Positions 44,862-52,115 of a stretch of 52,115 nt of DNA are shown here, in pieces (position 1 is the stretch's first letter; every line of letters begins with the position of its first letter). The notes under the pieces are model-generated. The model ran no database searches and was not told where the DNA came from. It saw only the letters and a list, made by a program, of their open reading frames with translations. Source of the DNA: Streptomyces regalis (GTDB lineage: Bacteria; Actinomycetota; Actinomycetes; Streptomycetales; Streptomycetaceae); NCBI RefSeq assembly GCF_001509475.1, contig NZ_LLZG01000372.1:1-52115 (forward strand). Reading direction: 5' to 3'. Position numbers and translations under genes: made by a program.

Positions 44862-46322
44862 ATGTCGCTCACCCGCAGGGACTTCGCCAGAAATTCCGCG
44901 ATCACCGGGGCCGGGGTCGCGCTGGCGGGCAGCGCCGGCGTTCTCGGTACCGCGCCGAACGCGCTCGCGTCCACGGAGGCCGAGGCCGCGAGCGAGGAGG
45001 CGGCGGACGCCTATGGTGGTGGTGTCGGATACGGGCCGCTGATCCCGGACCCCAAGGGCATCCTCGCGCTGCCCGCCGGGTTCAAGTACCGCGTCATCAC
45101 CTACAGCGGGAAGACGAAGCTGGAGTCGGGTGAGTTCACCCCCTCCAACCACGACGGCACGGCCGCCTTCGACGGGCCGCGCGGCACCACCCTCCTCGTC
45201 AACAACCACGAGCTGAAGGGCCCGCGCGCCAAGTGGCAGTACCCGGTCCCGCTCACCGAGGGCCTCGTCTACGACCCCGCCGCATCCGGCGGCTGCACGG
45301 TCGTCGAGGTCCGTCCCGACGGGCAGGTCGCCGAATGGGTCGGCATCGCCGGCACCTCCACCAACTGCGCGGGCGGCCGCACTCCTTGGGGCACCTGGCT
45401 CACCTGCGAGGAGAACTCCGACAAGGCCGGCACCAACGGCATGACCAAGGACCACGGCTACGTCTTCGAGGTCGACCCCATCGACCGGCGCGCCAACCGC
45501 GACCCCAAGCCGCTGAAGTTCTTCGGCCGCTACGACCACGAAGCCGTCGTCATCGACCCCAAGCGCGGCCACGCCTACCTCACCGAGGACGCCGCCTCGC
45601 CCAACGGCCTCTTCTTCCGCTGGACCCCGCCGAAGGGCTTCGAGTACGGCCGCGGCAAGTTCCGCACGCTCGCCGACGACGCCGGTGTCCTCCAGGCGCC
45701 CAAGTGCTTCGACTCCGGCGGCAAGTTCGTCGACGACCTCTCCCGCGCCACGAAGATCGGCACGGTCTACGGCGTCGACTGGGTGGACGTCCCCGACCGC
45801 GACGCGAAGACCACGCCCGTACGCAAGCAGTTCGCCGACGGCGAGATCACCCGCGCGCGCAAGCTGGAGGGCATGTGGTGGGGCGACGGCGGCGCCTACA
45901 TCGTCTCCTCCTACGCCCGTGCCGAGAGCCCCGGCGCCGCGCACGACGGTCAGGTCTGGTTCTACGACCCCAAGCGCCGCACCCTCACCCTCAAGGTCCT
46001 CCTCGGCGTCAACCCCGACCCCGCTGATTCCTCGGCGGTTGGCGCCTTCGACGGCCCCGACAACATCACCGTTTCCCCGTACGGCGGCCTGATCCTCGCC
46101 GAGGACGGAGAGGGCATCCAGCACCTGTTCGGCGCCACCGACAGCGGCCGTACCTATCCCATCGCTCGCAACGAACTCAACATCGGCACCGAAGAGGAGC
46201 CGGAATACAGCGAGTTCGCCGGCGTCACCTTCTCGTGCGACGGCAGGACCCTGTACGCCAACATCCAGTCGCCGGGAATCATGCTCGCCATCAGCGGGCC
46301 CTGGAAGCGGCAGCGGCGGTAA
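44862..46322 (+). CDS. Tat-exported alkaline phosphatase PhoX-type
   Basis: The 486-residue precursor has a twin-arginine signal, MSLTRRDFARNSAITGAGVA, cleaved near ALA-ST. The mature part matches the PhoX/DUF839 family with DPKGILALPAGFKYRVITYS, LLVNNHELKGP, TSTNCAGGRTPWGTWLTCEE, and HEAVVIDPKRGHAYLTEDAA; the Cys and several acidic metal ligands are present. PhoX enzymes release phosphate from organic esters outside the cell, using calcium and iron. ATG at 44862 follows CAGGAGACACC. The PHO-box-like site upstream supports the assignment. Confidence 0.93.
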   Translation: MSLTRRDFARNSAITGAGVALAGSAGVLGTAPNALASTEAEAASEEAADAYGGGVGYGPLIPDPKGILALPAGFKYRVITYSGKTKLESGEFTPSNHDGTAAFDGPRGTTLLVNNHELKGPRAKWQYPVPLTEGLVYDPAASGGCTVVEVRPDGQVAEWVGIAGTSTNCAGGRTPWGTWLTCEENSDKAGTNGMTKDHGYVFEVDPIDRRANRDPKPLKFFGRYDHEAVVIDPKRGHAYLTEDAASPNGLFFRWTPPKGFEYGRGKFRTLADDAGVLQAPKCFDSGGKFVDDLSRATKIGTVYGVDWVDVPDRDAKTTPVRKQFADGEITRARKLEGMWWGDGGAYIVSSYARAESPGAAHDGQVWFYDPKRRTLTLKVLLGVNPDPADSSAVGAFDGPDNITVSPYGGLILAEDGEGIQHLFGATDSGRTYPIARNELNIGTEEEPEYSEFAGVTFSCDGRTLYANIQSPGIMLAISGPWKRQRR

Positions 46323-46355
46323 TTAATTCGCTCGCCCGGTTCGAGTTGCGCCTCC

Positions 46356-46361
46356 TACAGT
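46356..46361 (+). promoter_or_regulatory. Candidate -10 (TACAGT) for the Y RNA locus
   Basis: TACAGT lies 20 bp ahead of Y RNA-like gene 1, which predicts a start near 46368. A -35 is unclear. Confidence 0.35.
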
Positions 46362-46380
46362 GAGATCACAACGTCACGCA

Positions 46381-46455
46381 CCTCCCGGTGCGATGGCAGC
46401 GGCTACTTCTTCTCTTCAAAGAATCAGATGCCGCCGCCGACTTGATCTCGGGAGG
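46381..46455 (+). ncRNA. Compact Y RNA-like RNA upstream of rsr
   Basis: The 75-nt region folds as a closing stem CCUCCCG/CGGGAGG (46381-46387 with 46449-46455) and an internal loop (GUGCGAU opposite GACUUGAUCU). The Ro-type stem is GGCAGCGGC/GCCGCCGCC (46395-46403 with 46430-46438), with one A/C mismatch at the fourth pair. The 26-nt terminal loop can form a small UUCU/AGAA hairpin. Sequence blocks CCCGGTGCG, GGCA-CGG, TACTTC, CGCCGACT and TGATCTCGGG are shared with the second RNA. It lacks a tRNA-like module. Assignment is by structure and position beside a TROVE gene. Confidence 0.75.
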
Positions 46456-46465
46456 CGCAGCTCAT

Positions 46466-46619
46466 GGTGGGTGCCCGGTGCGCAGGCAACGGTTACTTCA
46501 TTGGATCTGGCGGTTGCGGGTTCGAGTCCCGTCATCGACTTCGGGTCGGTGTAGCTCAATTCGGTAGAGCACCAGGCTAAAGTCCGTCGCCGACTCCTGA
46601 TCTCGGGCATCCACCTTTT
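46466..46619 (+). ncRNA. Y RNA-like RNA with circularly permuted tRNA mimic (YrlA type)
   Basis: A 12-bp closing stem pairs 46466-46477 with 46604-46615, then UUUU. Inside is the Ro-type stem GGCAACGG/CCGUCGCC (46485-46492 with 46584-46591) with one A/C mismatch, continued by ACUU/AAGU and CUGG/CCAG. The enclosed module is a tRNA in permuted order: five-base variable loop, T arm GCGGG-UUCGAGU-CCCGU (46516-46532), acceptor stem CAUCGAC/GUCGGUG closed by UUCGG (46533-46551), U-A, D arm GCUC-AAUUCGGUA-GAGC (46554-46570), one base, then the anticodon-like stem. This is the architecture of bacterial YrlA Y RNAs. Confidence 0.9.
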
Positions 46620-46665
46620 GCTGCGCCTCCCTCCGAAACACGAACGAATTCGGGGGGAATTCATC

Positions 46666-48249
46666 ATGGCGCGTTTCAACACCCGGGCTGCCAAGCCGCG
46701 GCCCACCTCGCGGGTGACGTCGACGGGACGGGTGCTCCGTACCTACGAGGGCGGCCGGGGCCGCGAGCGTGACGCACGCTCCGAGCTCTTCCTGCTCGCA
46801 GTCGCCAACTTCGTCACTCAGCGGACCTTCTACGAGACCGGCGCCGCCCGCGACGACCGGTTCGCACGTCTCGTCGGCGAACTCGCCGTCACCGACTCGA
46901 CCTGGACTGCCGGCCTGCTCGGCTGGCTGCGCGGCGAGGGCAACCTGCGTACGGCCTCGATCGTGGGCGCCGCCGAGTACGTCAAGGCGCGCCTGGATGC
47001 CGGGGTGACCGACGGTCCGTCGAACCGGCAGGTCGTCGCCTCCGTACTCCAGCGGCCCGACGAGCCCGGTGAACTGCTCGCGTACTGGACCGCGACGTAC
47101 GGGCGCAACGTCCCGAAGCCCGTCAAGCGCGGCATCGCCGACGCCGTACAGCGTCTCTACAGCGGCAAGTCGCTGCTGAAGTACGACACCGCGTCCAAGG
47201 GCTACCGCTTCGGTGACGTGCTCAACCTGGTGCACGCGGCCCCGGACCCGGGCAAGCCGTGGCAGGGCGAGCTGTTCCGGTACGCCCTCGACCGCCGGCA
47301 CAACCCGGACACCGCCGTGCCGCCCGCGTCCAACCGGACGCTGGTCGCGCACCGCGAGCTGATGGCGCTGCCGTTGGCGGAGCGGCGTGCGGTGGTCACG
47401 TCGGACGGCGGTGCCGAGCGGCTCGCGGCGGCCGGGATGACTTGGGAGGCGCTCGCGGGCTGGCTGCAGGGGCCGATGGACAAGGAGGCCTGGGAGGCCG
47501 TCGTTCCGTCCATGGGCACCATGGCGCTGGTCCGCAACCTGCGGAACTTCGACGAGGCCGGTGTCTCCGACGAGGTCGCCGCCAGGGTCGCGGCCCGGAT
47601 CAGTGACCCGGCGGAGGTCGCGCGCTCGCGGCAGCTCCCCTTCCGGTACCTCGCCGCGTACCAGCACGCGCCGTCGCTGCGCTGGGCGTACCCGCTGGAG
47701 CAGGCGCTCGGTCACTCGCTGGCCAATGTGCCCGCGTTGCCCGGCCGCACGCTGGTGCTCGTCGACCGTTCGGGTTCGATGTTCTGGTCGCGGCTGTCCG
47801 ACCGCTCGGAGCTCAACCGGGCCGACGCGGCGGCGATCTTCGGCACGGCGCTCGCGCTGCGGGCGGCGGACGCGGATCTCGTCCAGTTCGGCACGGACAG
47901 CCGTGAGATCTCCTTCCGGCGCGGCGAGTCGGTGCTGAAGGTGCTGGAGCGCTTCGGTGACCTCGGTGGCACGAACACCACCGAGGCGGTGCGCCGGCAC
48001 TACCGGAAGCACGACCGGGTGCTGATCGTCACCGACGAGCAGTACGCGCCCAGCCACCACGGCGACCCGACCGAGCAGGTCCCGGCCGACGTGCCGGTGT
48101 ACACCTGGAACCTCGCCGGGTACCGGGCGGGCCACGGCCCGTCGGGGAAGGGCAACCGGCACACCTTTGGCGGCCTGTCGGACGCGGCCTTCCGGATGGT
48201 GCCCTTGCTCGAAGCCGCTCGTGACGCCGACTGGCCCTGGGTTGCCTGA
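46666..48249 (+). CDS. rsr: TROVE-domain RNA-binding protein (Ro60 orthologue, Rsr)
   Basis: The 527-residue Ro60-like protein binds Y RNAs and structured RNA; in bacteria it partners with nucleases in RNA decay. The TROVE ring domain covers roughly residues 20-360 (FLLAVANFVTQRTFYETGAA, LRTASIVGAAEYVKARL, HRELMALPLAERRAVVTSDG, AGMTWEALAGWL). The C-terminal von Willebrand A-like domain has an intact MIDAS, LVDRSGSM near residue 365, and VTDEQYAPSHHG. ATG at 46666 follows GGGGGGA. The two Y RNA-like genes sit 46-285 bp upstream on the same strand. No rtcB or PNPase neighbour is in the window. Confidence 0.95.
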   Translation: MARFNTRAAKPRPTSRVTSTGRVLRTYEGGRGRERDARSELFLLAVANFVTQRTFYETGAARDDRFARLVGELAVTDSTWTAGLLGWLRGEGNLRTASIVGAAEYVKARLDAGVTDGPSNRQVVASVLQRPDEPGELLAYWTATYGRNVPKPVKRGIADAVQRLYSGKSLLKYDTASKGYRFGDVLNLVHAAPDPGKPWQGELFRYALDRRHNPDTAVPPASNRTLVAHRELMALPLAERRAVVTSDGGAERLAAAGMTWEALAGWLQGPMDKEAWEAVVPSMGTMALVRNLRNFDEAGVSDEVAARVAARISDPAEVARSRQLPFRYLAAYQHAPSLRWAYPLEQALGHSLANVPALPGRTLVLVDRSGSMFWSRLSDRSELNRADAAAIFGTALALRAADADLVQFGTDSREISFRRGESVLKVLERFGDLGGTNTTEAVRRHYRKHDRVLIVTDEQYAPSHHGDPTEQVPADVPVYTWNLAGYRAGHGPSGKGNRHTFGGLSDAAFRMVPLLEAARDADWPWVA

Positions 48250-48267
48250 ACCTGCGCCGCCCTGGGC

Positions 48268-48307
48268 GAGAGTGGCCCGCACCGCGTGGGGAGTGCGGGC
48301 CACTCTC
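48268..48307. terminator. Terminator after rsr
   Basis: GAGAGTGGCCCGCAC pairs perfectly with GTGCGGGCCACTCTC (15 bp) around a 10-base loop, 18 bp after the rsr stop. Confidence 0.9.
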
Positions 48308-48328
48308 ATGTCCGCGTCTCCCTAACCC

Positions 48329-48358
48329 TTGTCCGTCTCCAGGATTGACATCTAACAT
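48329..48358 (+). promoter_or_regulatory. Leaderless promoter and possible operator of the GntR gene
   Basis: TTGTCC (48329-48334) and TAACAT (48353-48358) are 18 bp apart; the latter ends 8 bases before the GTG at 48367 with no ribosome site. TTGACATCTAACA overlaps the -10 and is a candidate operator for the GntR protein itself. Confidence 0.5.
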
Positions 48359-48366
48359 TTCAGTTC

Positions 48367-49017
48367 GTGGAGGCGATACGACCCGTTGGCCGGACCCTGC
48401 TCAGGGACCGGGCGTACGAAGCGATCCGGGACGCCATCGTGGCCGGGGAGATCGAGCCCGGCGCGGTGGTGCGGGATGCCGATCTCGCCGAGCGGCTCGG
48501 GCTGTCCCGGGGGCCGGTGCGGGAGGCTTTCTCGCGGCTCGTGGACGAGGGGCTGCTGGAGAGCAAGCCGCAGAGCTACACGCGGGTGACGCCGGTCGTG
48601 GCCGCCGACGTACGGGATGCCGCGGCCGTGGTCGGGGCCATGCACGAACTGGTGACGCGGGTCGCCGTGCCCCGGCTGATGGCCGCGGACGTGGAGATCA
48701 TGTGCACGGCCAACGAGCGCTTCGCCGCGGCCGTGCACTCCGGTGACGTGGACGCGGCCCTGCGCGCCGACGACGAACTGCACGACGTCCTGGTGCGCGT
48801 CAGCGGCAACCGCGCGGCCGCCGCCACCATCACCCGCTACACCCCGCTCATCCGCCGACTGGAGCGACGCCGCTTCGGCGAGGGCGGCAACTGCCGCTCG
48901 GCCGGGCTGCACGAGCGGCTGATCGACGCCTGCGCACACGGCGACACGGGCGAGGCGGTCCGTGTCACGGCGGAGATCTGGCGGGGCCTGGAGGAACTCG
49001 CCGACGACATTCCCTGA
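48367..49017 (+). CDS. GntR-family (FCD) regulator next to ACC deaminase
   Basis: The 216-residue protein has an N-terminal GntR winged helix (LLRDRAYEAIRDAIVAGEIE, LAERLGLSRGPVREAFSRLV) and a C-terminal FCD ligand-binding domain with the expected Asp/His metal residues (ADDELHDVLVRVSGN, GLHERLIDACAHGDTGEAVR). GTG at 48367; probably leaderless. The ACC deaminase gene follows after 36 bp, so it is likely the regulator of that gene. Confidence 0.92.
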   Translation: MEAIRPVGRTLLRDRAYEAIRDAIVAGEIEPGAVVRDADLAERLGLSRGPVREAFSRLVDEGLLESKPQSYTRVTPVVAADVRDAAAVVGAMHELVTRVAVPRLMAADVEIMCTANERFAAAVHSGDVDAALRADDELHDVLVRVSGNRAAAATITRYTPLIRRLERRRFGEGGNCRSAGLHERLIDACAHGDTGEAVRVTAEIWRGLEELADDIP

Positions 49018-49053
49018 CAGCCCCCGCATCCCGGAACACTCTGGAGGATCCCC

Positions 49054-50070
49054 ATGTCCCTTTCCTCGTACGAGCGTTATCCCCTTCTCTTCGGCCCGTC
49101 CCCCGTGCACCCCCTCCAGCGCCTGACCGAATTCCTCGGCGGCGCCACCCTCTGGGCCAAGCGCGAGGACTGCAACTCCGGTATCGCGTACGGCGGCAAC
49201 AAGACCCGCAAGCTGGAGTACCTGGTCGCCGACGCGCTCGCCCAGGGCTGCGACACCCTCGTGTCGATCGGCGGCGTGCAGTCCAACCACACCCGCCAGG
49301 TCGCCGCCTGCGCCGCCCGTGCCGGTCTCAAGTGCGTGCTGGTGCAGGAGAGTTGGGTGGACTGGCCCGACTCCGTCTACGACAAGGTCGGCAACATCCT
49401 CGTCAGCCGGCTCGCCGGAGCCGACGTGCGGCTGATCAAGGCCGGGTTCGGGATCGGCTTCAAGGAGAGCTGGGAGCAGGCGCTCAGGGAGGTCGAGGAG
49501 TCGGGCGGCAAGCCGTACGCCATTCCGGCCGGGGCTTCCGACCACCCGCTCGGTGGGCTGGGGTTCGCCGGGTGGGCCCATGAAGTCGTCGATCAGGAGC
49601 GGGAGTTGGGTGTCTTCTTCGACACCGTGGTGGTGTGTTCGGTGACGGGCTCCACCCAGGCCGGCATGGTCGCCGGCTTCGCCGCCCTGGAGGAGGCGGG
49701 CGGCCGGCCGCGCCGCGTCATCGGTGTCGACGCCTCCGCCAAGCCCGGCGCCACCCGGGCGCAGATCGCCCGGATCGCCCACGGCACCGGGCAACTCATC
49801 GGCGTCAAGCGCGAGTTGACGGAAGCCGACGTCGAGCTCGACGAGCGGTACCACGCGGGCACGTACGGCATCCCGGACGAGACGACGCTGGACGCGATGC
49901 GGCTCGCGGCGCGGACCGAGGGCATGGTCACGGACCCCGTCTACGAGGGCAAGTCGATGGCCGCGATGATCGATCTGGTGCGGCGGGGGGAGATCGGGCG
50001 GGAGTCGACCGTGCTCTACGCCCACCTCGGCGGGCAGCCGGCGCTGAACGCGTACAGCGCGCTGTTCTGA
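49054..50070 (+). CDS. acdS: 1-Aminocyclopropane-1-carboxylate deaminase
   Basis: The PLP enzyme cleaves ACC, the plant ethylene precursor, to 2-oxobutyrate and ammonia. The 338-residue protein has the PLP lysine in [11 protein letters not shown], the nucleophilic Ser in [15 protein letters not shown], and the ACC-specific Glu in PVYEGKS and Leu in YAHLGG. The last two separate true ACC deaminase from D-cysteine desulfhydrase, which has Ser and Thr there. ATG at 49054 follows TGGAGGA. Presence suggests root association. Confidence 0.94.
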   Translation: MSLSSYERYPLLFGPSPVHPLQRLTEFLGGATLWAKREDCNSGIAYGGNKTRKLEYLVADALAQGCDTLVSIGGVQSNHTRQVAACAARAGLKCVLVQESWVDWPDSVYDKVGNILVSRLAGADVRLIKAGFGIGFKESWEQALREVEESGGKPYAIPAGASDHPLGGLGFAGWAHEVVDQERELGVFFDTVVVCSVTGSTQAGMVAGFAALEEAGGRPRRVIGVDASAKPGATRAQIARIAHGTGQLIGVKRELTEADVELDERYHAGTYGIPDETTLDAMRLAARTEGMVTDPVYEGKSMAAMIDLVRRGEIGRESTVLYAHLGGQPALNAYSALF

Positions 50071-50082
50071 GCGGGCTGGGCA

Positions 50083-50110
50083 GGGGATCAGGCGCGAAGC
50101 GCCGATCCCC
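50083..50110. terminator. Terminator after acdS
   Basis: GGGGATC pairs with GATCCCC and GGCGC with GCGCC around GAA, with one bulged A, 12 bp after the acdS stop. Confidence 0.75.
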
Positions 50111-50111
50111 C

Positions 50112-50166
50112 AGGGGCGCGGGGCTGTATCGATATGCGGCCCCACCGCGTGGGCGCGACCAGCCAC
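50112..50166 (+). repeat. Dispersed 55-bp Streptomyces repeat (copy 2)
   Basis: Contains AGGGGCGCGGGGCTGTATCG and CCGCGTGGGCGCGACCAGCC. It is the inverted relative of 44657-44711 and belongs to a common Streptomyces intergenic repeat family. Confidence 0.75.
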
Positions 50167-50216
50167 GACGGCGCCGCAGACGCCCGACGGCGAATCCCGG
50201 GACTCCCGCGGAGCGC

Positions 50217-50222
50217 TACAGT
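50217..50222 (+). promoter_or_regulatory. -10 element TACAGT of a leaderless LacI gene
   Basis: TACAGT ends 7 bases before GTG at 50230, with no ribosome site. This spacing selects that GTG over 50221, which would lie inside the promoter element. Confidence 0.5.
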
Positions 50223-50229
50223 GCACAGC

Positions 50230-51267
50230 GTGCGGGCGGACGATCAGCAGTGGGAGCCGAGTGTCGAGCGGCCTGACGGCACCCGCCGGCGGGCCACGAT
50301 CCACGATGTCGCGAAGCTGGCCGGAGTGTCACGGCAGACGGTCTCCCGCGCGGTCAACGACAAGGGTGAGATCGACCCGGCCACGAAGGAACGGGTGCTG
50401 GAGGCGGCGCGGCTGCTGGACTACCGGCCGAGCCGGTTCGCGCGCGGCATGGTGCAGAAGGGCGCCGTGACGGCGGGGCTGGTGATCCCGGACCTGATGA
50501 ACCCCTTCTTCCCCGAGGTGGCCGCCGGCGTGCTGGAGGCTGCCGAGCAGCGCGGCTGGCAGGTCGTCGTATGGGACTCCCGTATCGACGAGGCCCGGGA
50601 GCGGGAGGCGCTCGATGTGCTGTCCCACCAGGCGGACGCGGTCATCGGCTACTTCAGGAGCCCGGACGACGTGCTCGCCCGGCACCTCGGGGGCGTACCG
50701 CTGGTGCTGCTGGAGCGCGGCCCGCAGCAGACCCGTTTCGCGGCCGTGGGCATCGACGCCGCCGCCGGTCTCGAACGGGGTATGGCACACCTGGTGGCCG
50801 CCGGCCACCGCAGGATCGGCATGCTCGACGGGGTGCACGGCCCCGGCCCTCGCCGACAGGCCTTCCTGGAGGAGGCCCGGCGGCACGGCCTGCCGGTCGA
50901 CGAGGGCTGGACAGAGCTGTGCGACGAGCACAGTGTGGCCGGTGGCGAGGCCGGAATGGAGCGACTGCTCGACGCACGGCCCGAGATCACCGCCGTCTTC
51001 GGCTTCAACGACCTGATGGCGGTCGGCGCCATGCGCGCCGCCCGGCGCCGCGGCCGGCGGGTGCCGGACGACCTGGCCGTCCTCGGCTTCGACGGACTGT
51101 CGCTGGGCGAGCTGGTGGAGCCCGCCCTGACCACCCTGCACATCGACAAACGGCGGCTGGGACGGCTGGCCGTGGAGCAGGTGGCCCGGCTGCGAGCGGG
51201 TGAGGAACCGATGAGCGGCCCGGACGCGTGGATCATCCCCGAACTGGTGGTGCGGGCCTCCGCCTGA
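50230..51267 (+). CDS. LacI-family transcriptional regulator
   Basis: The 345-residue protein has a LacI helix-turn-helix at residues 20-66 (ATIHDVAKLAGVSRQTVSRA, hinge LLDYRPSRFARGM) and a periplasmic-binding-protein-type sensor domain (AGLVIPDLMNPFFPEVAAGV, GVPLVLLERG, AVFGFNDLMAVGAMRAARRR). The start at 50230 comes from promoter spacing. No sugar genes are adjacent; regulated genes are unknown. Confidence 0.93.
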   Translation: MRADDQQWEPSVERPDGTRRRATIHDVAKLAGVSRQTVSRAVNDKGEIDPATKERVLEAARLLDYRPSRFARGMVQKGAVTAGLVIPDLMNPFFPEVAAGVLEAAEQRGWQVVVWDSRIDEAREREALDVLSHQADAVIGYFRSPDDVLARHLGGVPLVLLERGPQQTRFAAVGIDAAAGLERGMAHLVAAGHRRIGMLDGVHGPGPRRQAFLEEARRHGLPVDEGWTELCDEHSVAGGEAGMERLLDARPEITAVFGFNDLMAVGAMRAARRRGRRVPDDLAVLGFDGLSLGELVEPALTTLHIDKRRLGRLAVEQVARLRAGEEPMSGPDAWIIPELVVRASA

Positions 51268-51449
51268 TCCGCGCCTGAACGTTCGCAGGCCTGCCCCTCG
51301 GCACCCCCGGCACACCGAGCCTCAACGTCCTGCACGACGCCGACTAGGCGCTTGTGAGGGCAGGTGCGTTGATGAGCATCATCCCGAAGATGTGACCGGG
51401 GCCAGAGGGCCTGGGGCCGGGGACCCCCACCCCGGCTTGCAGTCGCGCC

Positions 51450-51477
51450 GGGCGCCCCCCTGCGGCCAGGGGCGCCC
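51450..51477. terminator. Bidirectional terminator hairpin
   Basis: GGGCGCCCC and GGGGCGCCC form a perfect 9-bp stem with a 10-base loop between the convergent LacI and TerD genes. Confidence 0.75.
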
Positions 51478-51495
51478 TGGGCGTCGTACGGCTGT

Positions 51496-52115
51496 CTACA
51501 GTGCCTGGGCTGCCGGCTTCACCATCCCCCTCACCGTGCGGGACTTCACGAAGTCGCCCATGGCCGTCATCTCCCACTCGCCGGAGAACTGCTTGATCAA
51601 CTTCGCCATCATCACGCCCGTCTGCGCCTCGGCGTTGGTGAGGTCGAAGCGGACGAGTTCCTCGCCGGAGGCGGCGTCAATCAGTCGGCAGTAGGCCTTG
51701 GCGACCTCGGTGAACTTCTGGCCGGAGAAGGAGTTGACGGTGAAGACGAGTCCGGTGACCTCTTGCGGGAGGCGCCCGAGGTCGACGGTGATGACCTCGT
51801 CGTCCCCGCCGCCCTCACCCGTGAGGTTGTCGCCGGAGTGGCGGATCGCGCCCTGCACGATCTGGAGCTTGCCGAAGTAGCAGCTGTCGATGTGGTTGCG
51901 CTGCGGGCCGTACGCGATGACCGAGGCGTCCAGGTCGATGTCCTTGCCCCGGTACGCCGGCTCCCAGCCGAGGCCCATCTTGACCTGGGAGAGCAGCGGG
52001 CGGCCGCCCTTGACCAGGGAGACGGTCTGGTTCTTCTGGAGGCTGACGCGGCCCTTGTCGAGGTTGATCTTTCCGGCGCCGGGGGCGGGAGGCGCGGGCG
52101 GGGCCGGGGGAGCGG
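51496..52115 (-). CDS. TerD-family calcium-binding protein (partial, runs off the window)
   Basis: The visible part reads, from the right edge, a Pro/Ala-rich linker (APAPAPAPPAPGAGK), then NLDKGRVSLQKNQTVSLVKG, MGLGWEPAYRGKDIDLDASV and GEGGGDDEVITVDLGRLPQE, the TerD fold with acidic calcium-binding loops. It ends with TAMGDFVKSRTVRGMVKPAA. Members are linked to tellurite and phage stress responses. The N-terminus lies outside the window; a linker plus extra N-terminal domain is likely. Confidence 0.93.
   Translation of the reverse strand, partial: APPAPPAPPAPGAGKINLDKGRVSLQKNQTVSLVKGGRPLLSQVKMGLGWEPAYRGKDIDLDASVIAYGPQRNHIDSCYFGKLQIVQGAIRHSGDNLTGEGGGDDEVITVDLGRLPQEVTGLVFTVNSFSGQKFTEVAKAYCRLIDAASGEELVRFDLTNAEAQTGVMMAKLIKQFSGEWEMTAMGDFVKSRTVRGMVKPAAQAL

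Noticed and set aside
46516..46575. A canonical tRNA gene
   Set aside because: T arm, acceptor and D arm are present but in permuted order, the acceptor is closed by a loop, and there is no anticodon loop or CCA end. It is part of the Y RNA.
46498..48309. 603-residue minus-strand open frame
   Set aside because: Antisense to the TROVE gene and overlapping the Y RNA; no recognisable protein.
49054..50070. D-cysteine desulfhydrase
   Set aside because: The residues in YEGKS and AHLGG are the Glu and Leu of ACC deaminase, not the Ser and Thr of the desulfhydrase.
48352..50304. 650-residue minus-strand open frame
   Set aside because: Antisense to the GntR and ACC deaminase genes.

Overview
The window is a high-GC actinobacterial chromosome segment, almost certainly Streptomyces: about 70% GC with strong third-position GC, many GTG/TTG starts, 1-4 bp stop/start overlaps, several apparently leaderless promoters and one very rare TTA codon. 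The order suf operon, ctaA, ctaB, tkt-tal-zwf-opcA-pgl with dapD and dapA nearby matches, from memory, the core chromosome of S. coelicolor. There are no rRNA genes, canonical tRNA genes, CRISPR arrays or intact transposases.

Layout. 1-1805: a PadR-regulated ABC exporter operon (minus strand), running into a 48-bp tandem-repeat tract at the left edge. 1932-8852: a carbohydrate uptake and breakdown operon with two solute-binding proteins, a GH13 alpha-glucosidase carrying an in-frame 276-bp palindrome-ended insertion, and two permeases, one with an inserted Cna-B-like domain. 8917-15620 (minus): pgl, opcA, zwf, tal, tkt (pentose phosphate pathway). 15981-22970: ctaB, small conserved genes, a nucleotidyltransferase with a TTA codon, ctaA, an ABC-2 exporter and an AAC(3)-like acetyltransferase. 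23143-29717: sufR-sufB-sufD-Rieske ferredoxin-sufC-sufS-sufU-sufT-like Fe-S assembly operon, with a CAAC-N6-GTTG SufR-type operator. 29784-31627: an AbfB-domain membrane protein and an SMR efflux/TetR pair with two palindromic operators. 31724-35590: dapD, a small secreted peptide, a heavily degraded sigma-factor/beta-propeller pseudogene (carrying a 74-bp copy of dapA) and dapA. 35776-41027: small conserved proteins, a holin-like/DUF3618 envelope pair, a DUF899 protein, an ABM protein behind a SoxR-type box, and an ArsR/SRPBCC pair. 41049-46322: a secreted nuclease, a conserved hypothetical and a Tat-exported PhoX-type phosphatase behind a PHO-box-like repeat. 46381-48249: two tandem Y RNA-like noncoding RNAs followed by a TROVE (Ro60/Rsr) protein gene. 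48367-51267: a GntR regulator, ACC deaminase and a LacI regulator. 51496-end: a partial TerD protein.

The most interesting locus is the Ro60 ribonucleoprotein module. I fold two paralogous RNAs just upstream of the TROVE gene; they share a Ro-type stem with the same A/C mismatch and have compensating changes in the closing stem. The first is compact (about 75 nt). The second (about 154 nt) carries a complete circularly permuted tRNA mimic (T arm, closed acceptor stem, D arm) and ends in a 12-bp stem followed by U4. Other points of note are repeat elements invading genes, a duplicated ABC-ATPase tail that creates a 39-codon micro-ORF, and several operators that link genes to SufR, SoxR, PhoP and TetR-type control.
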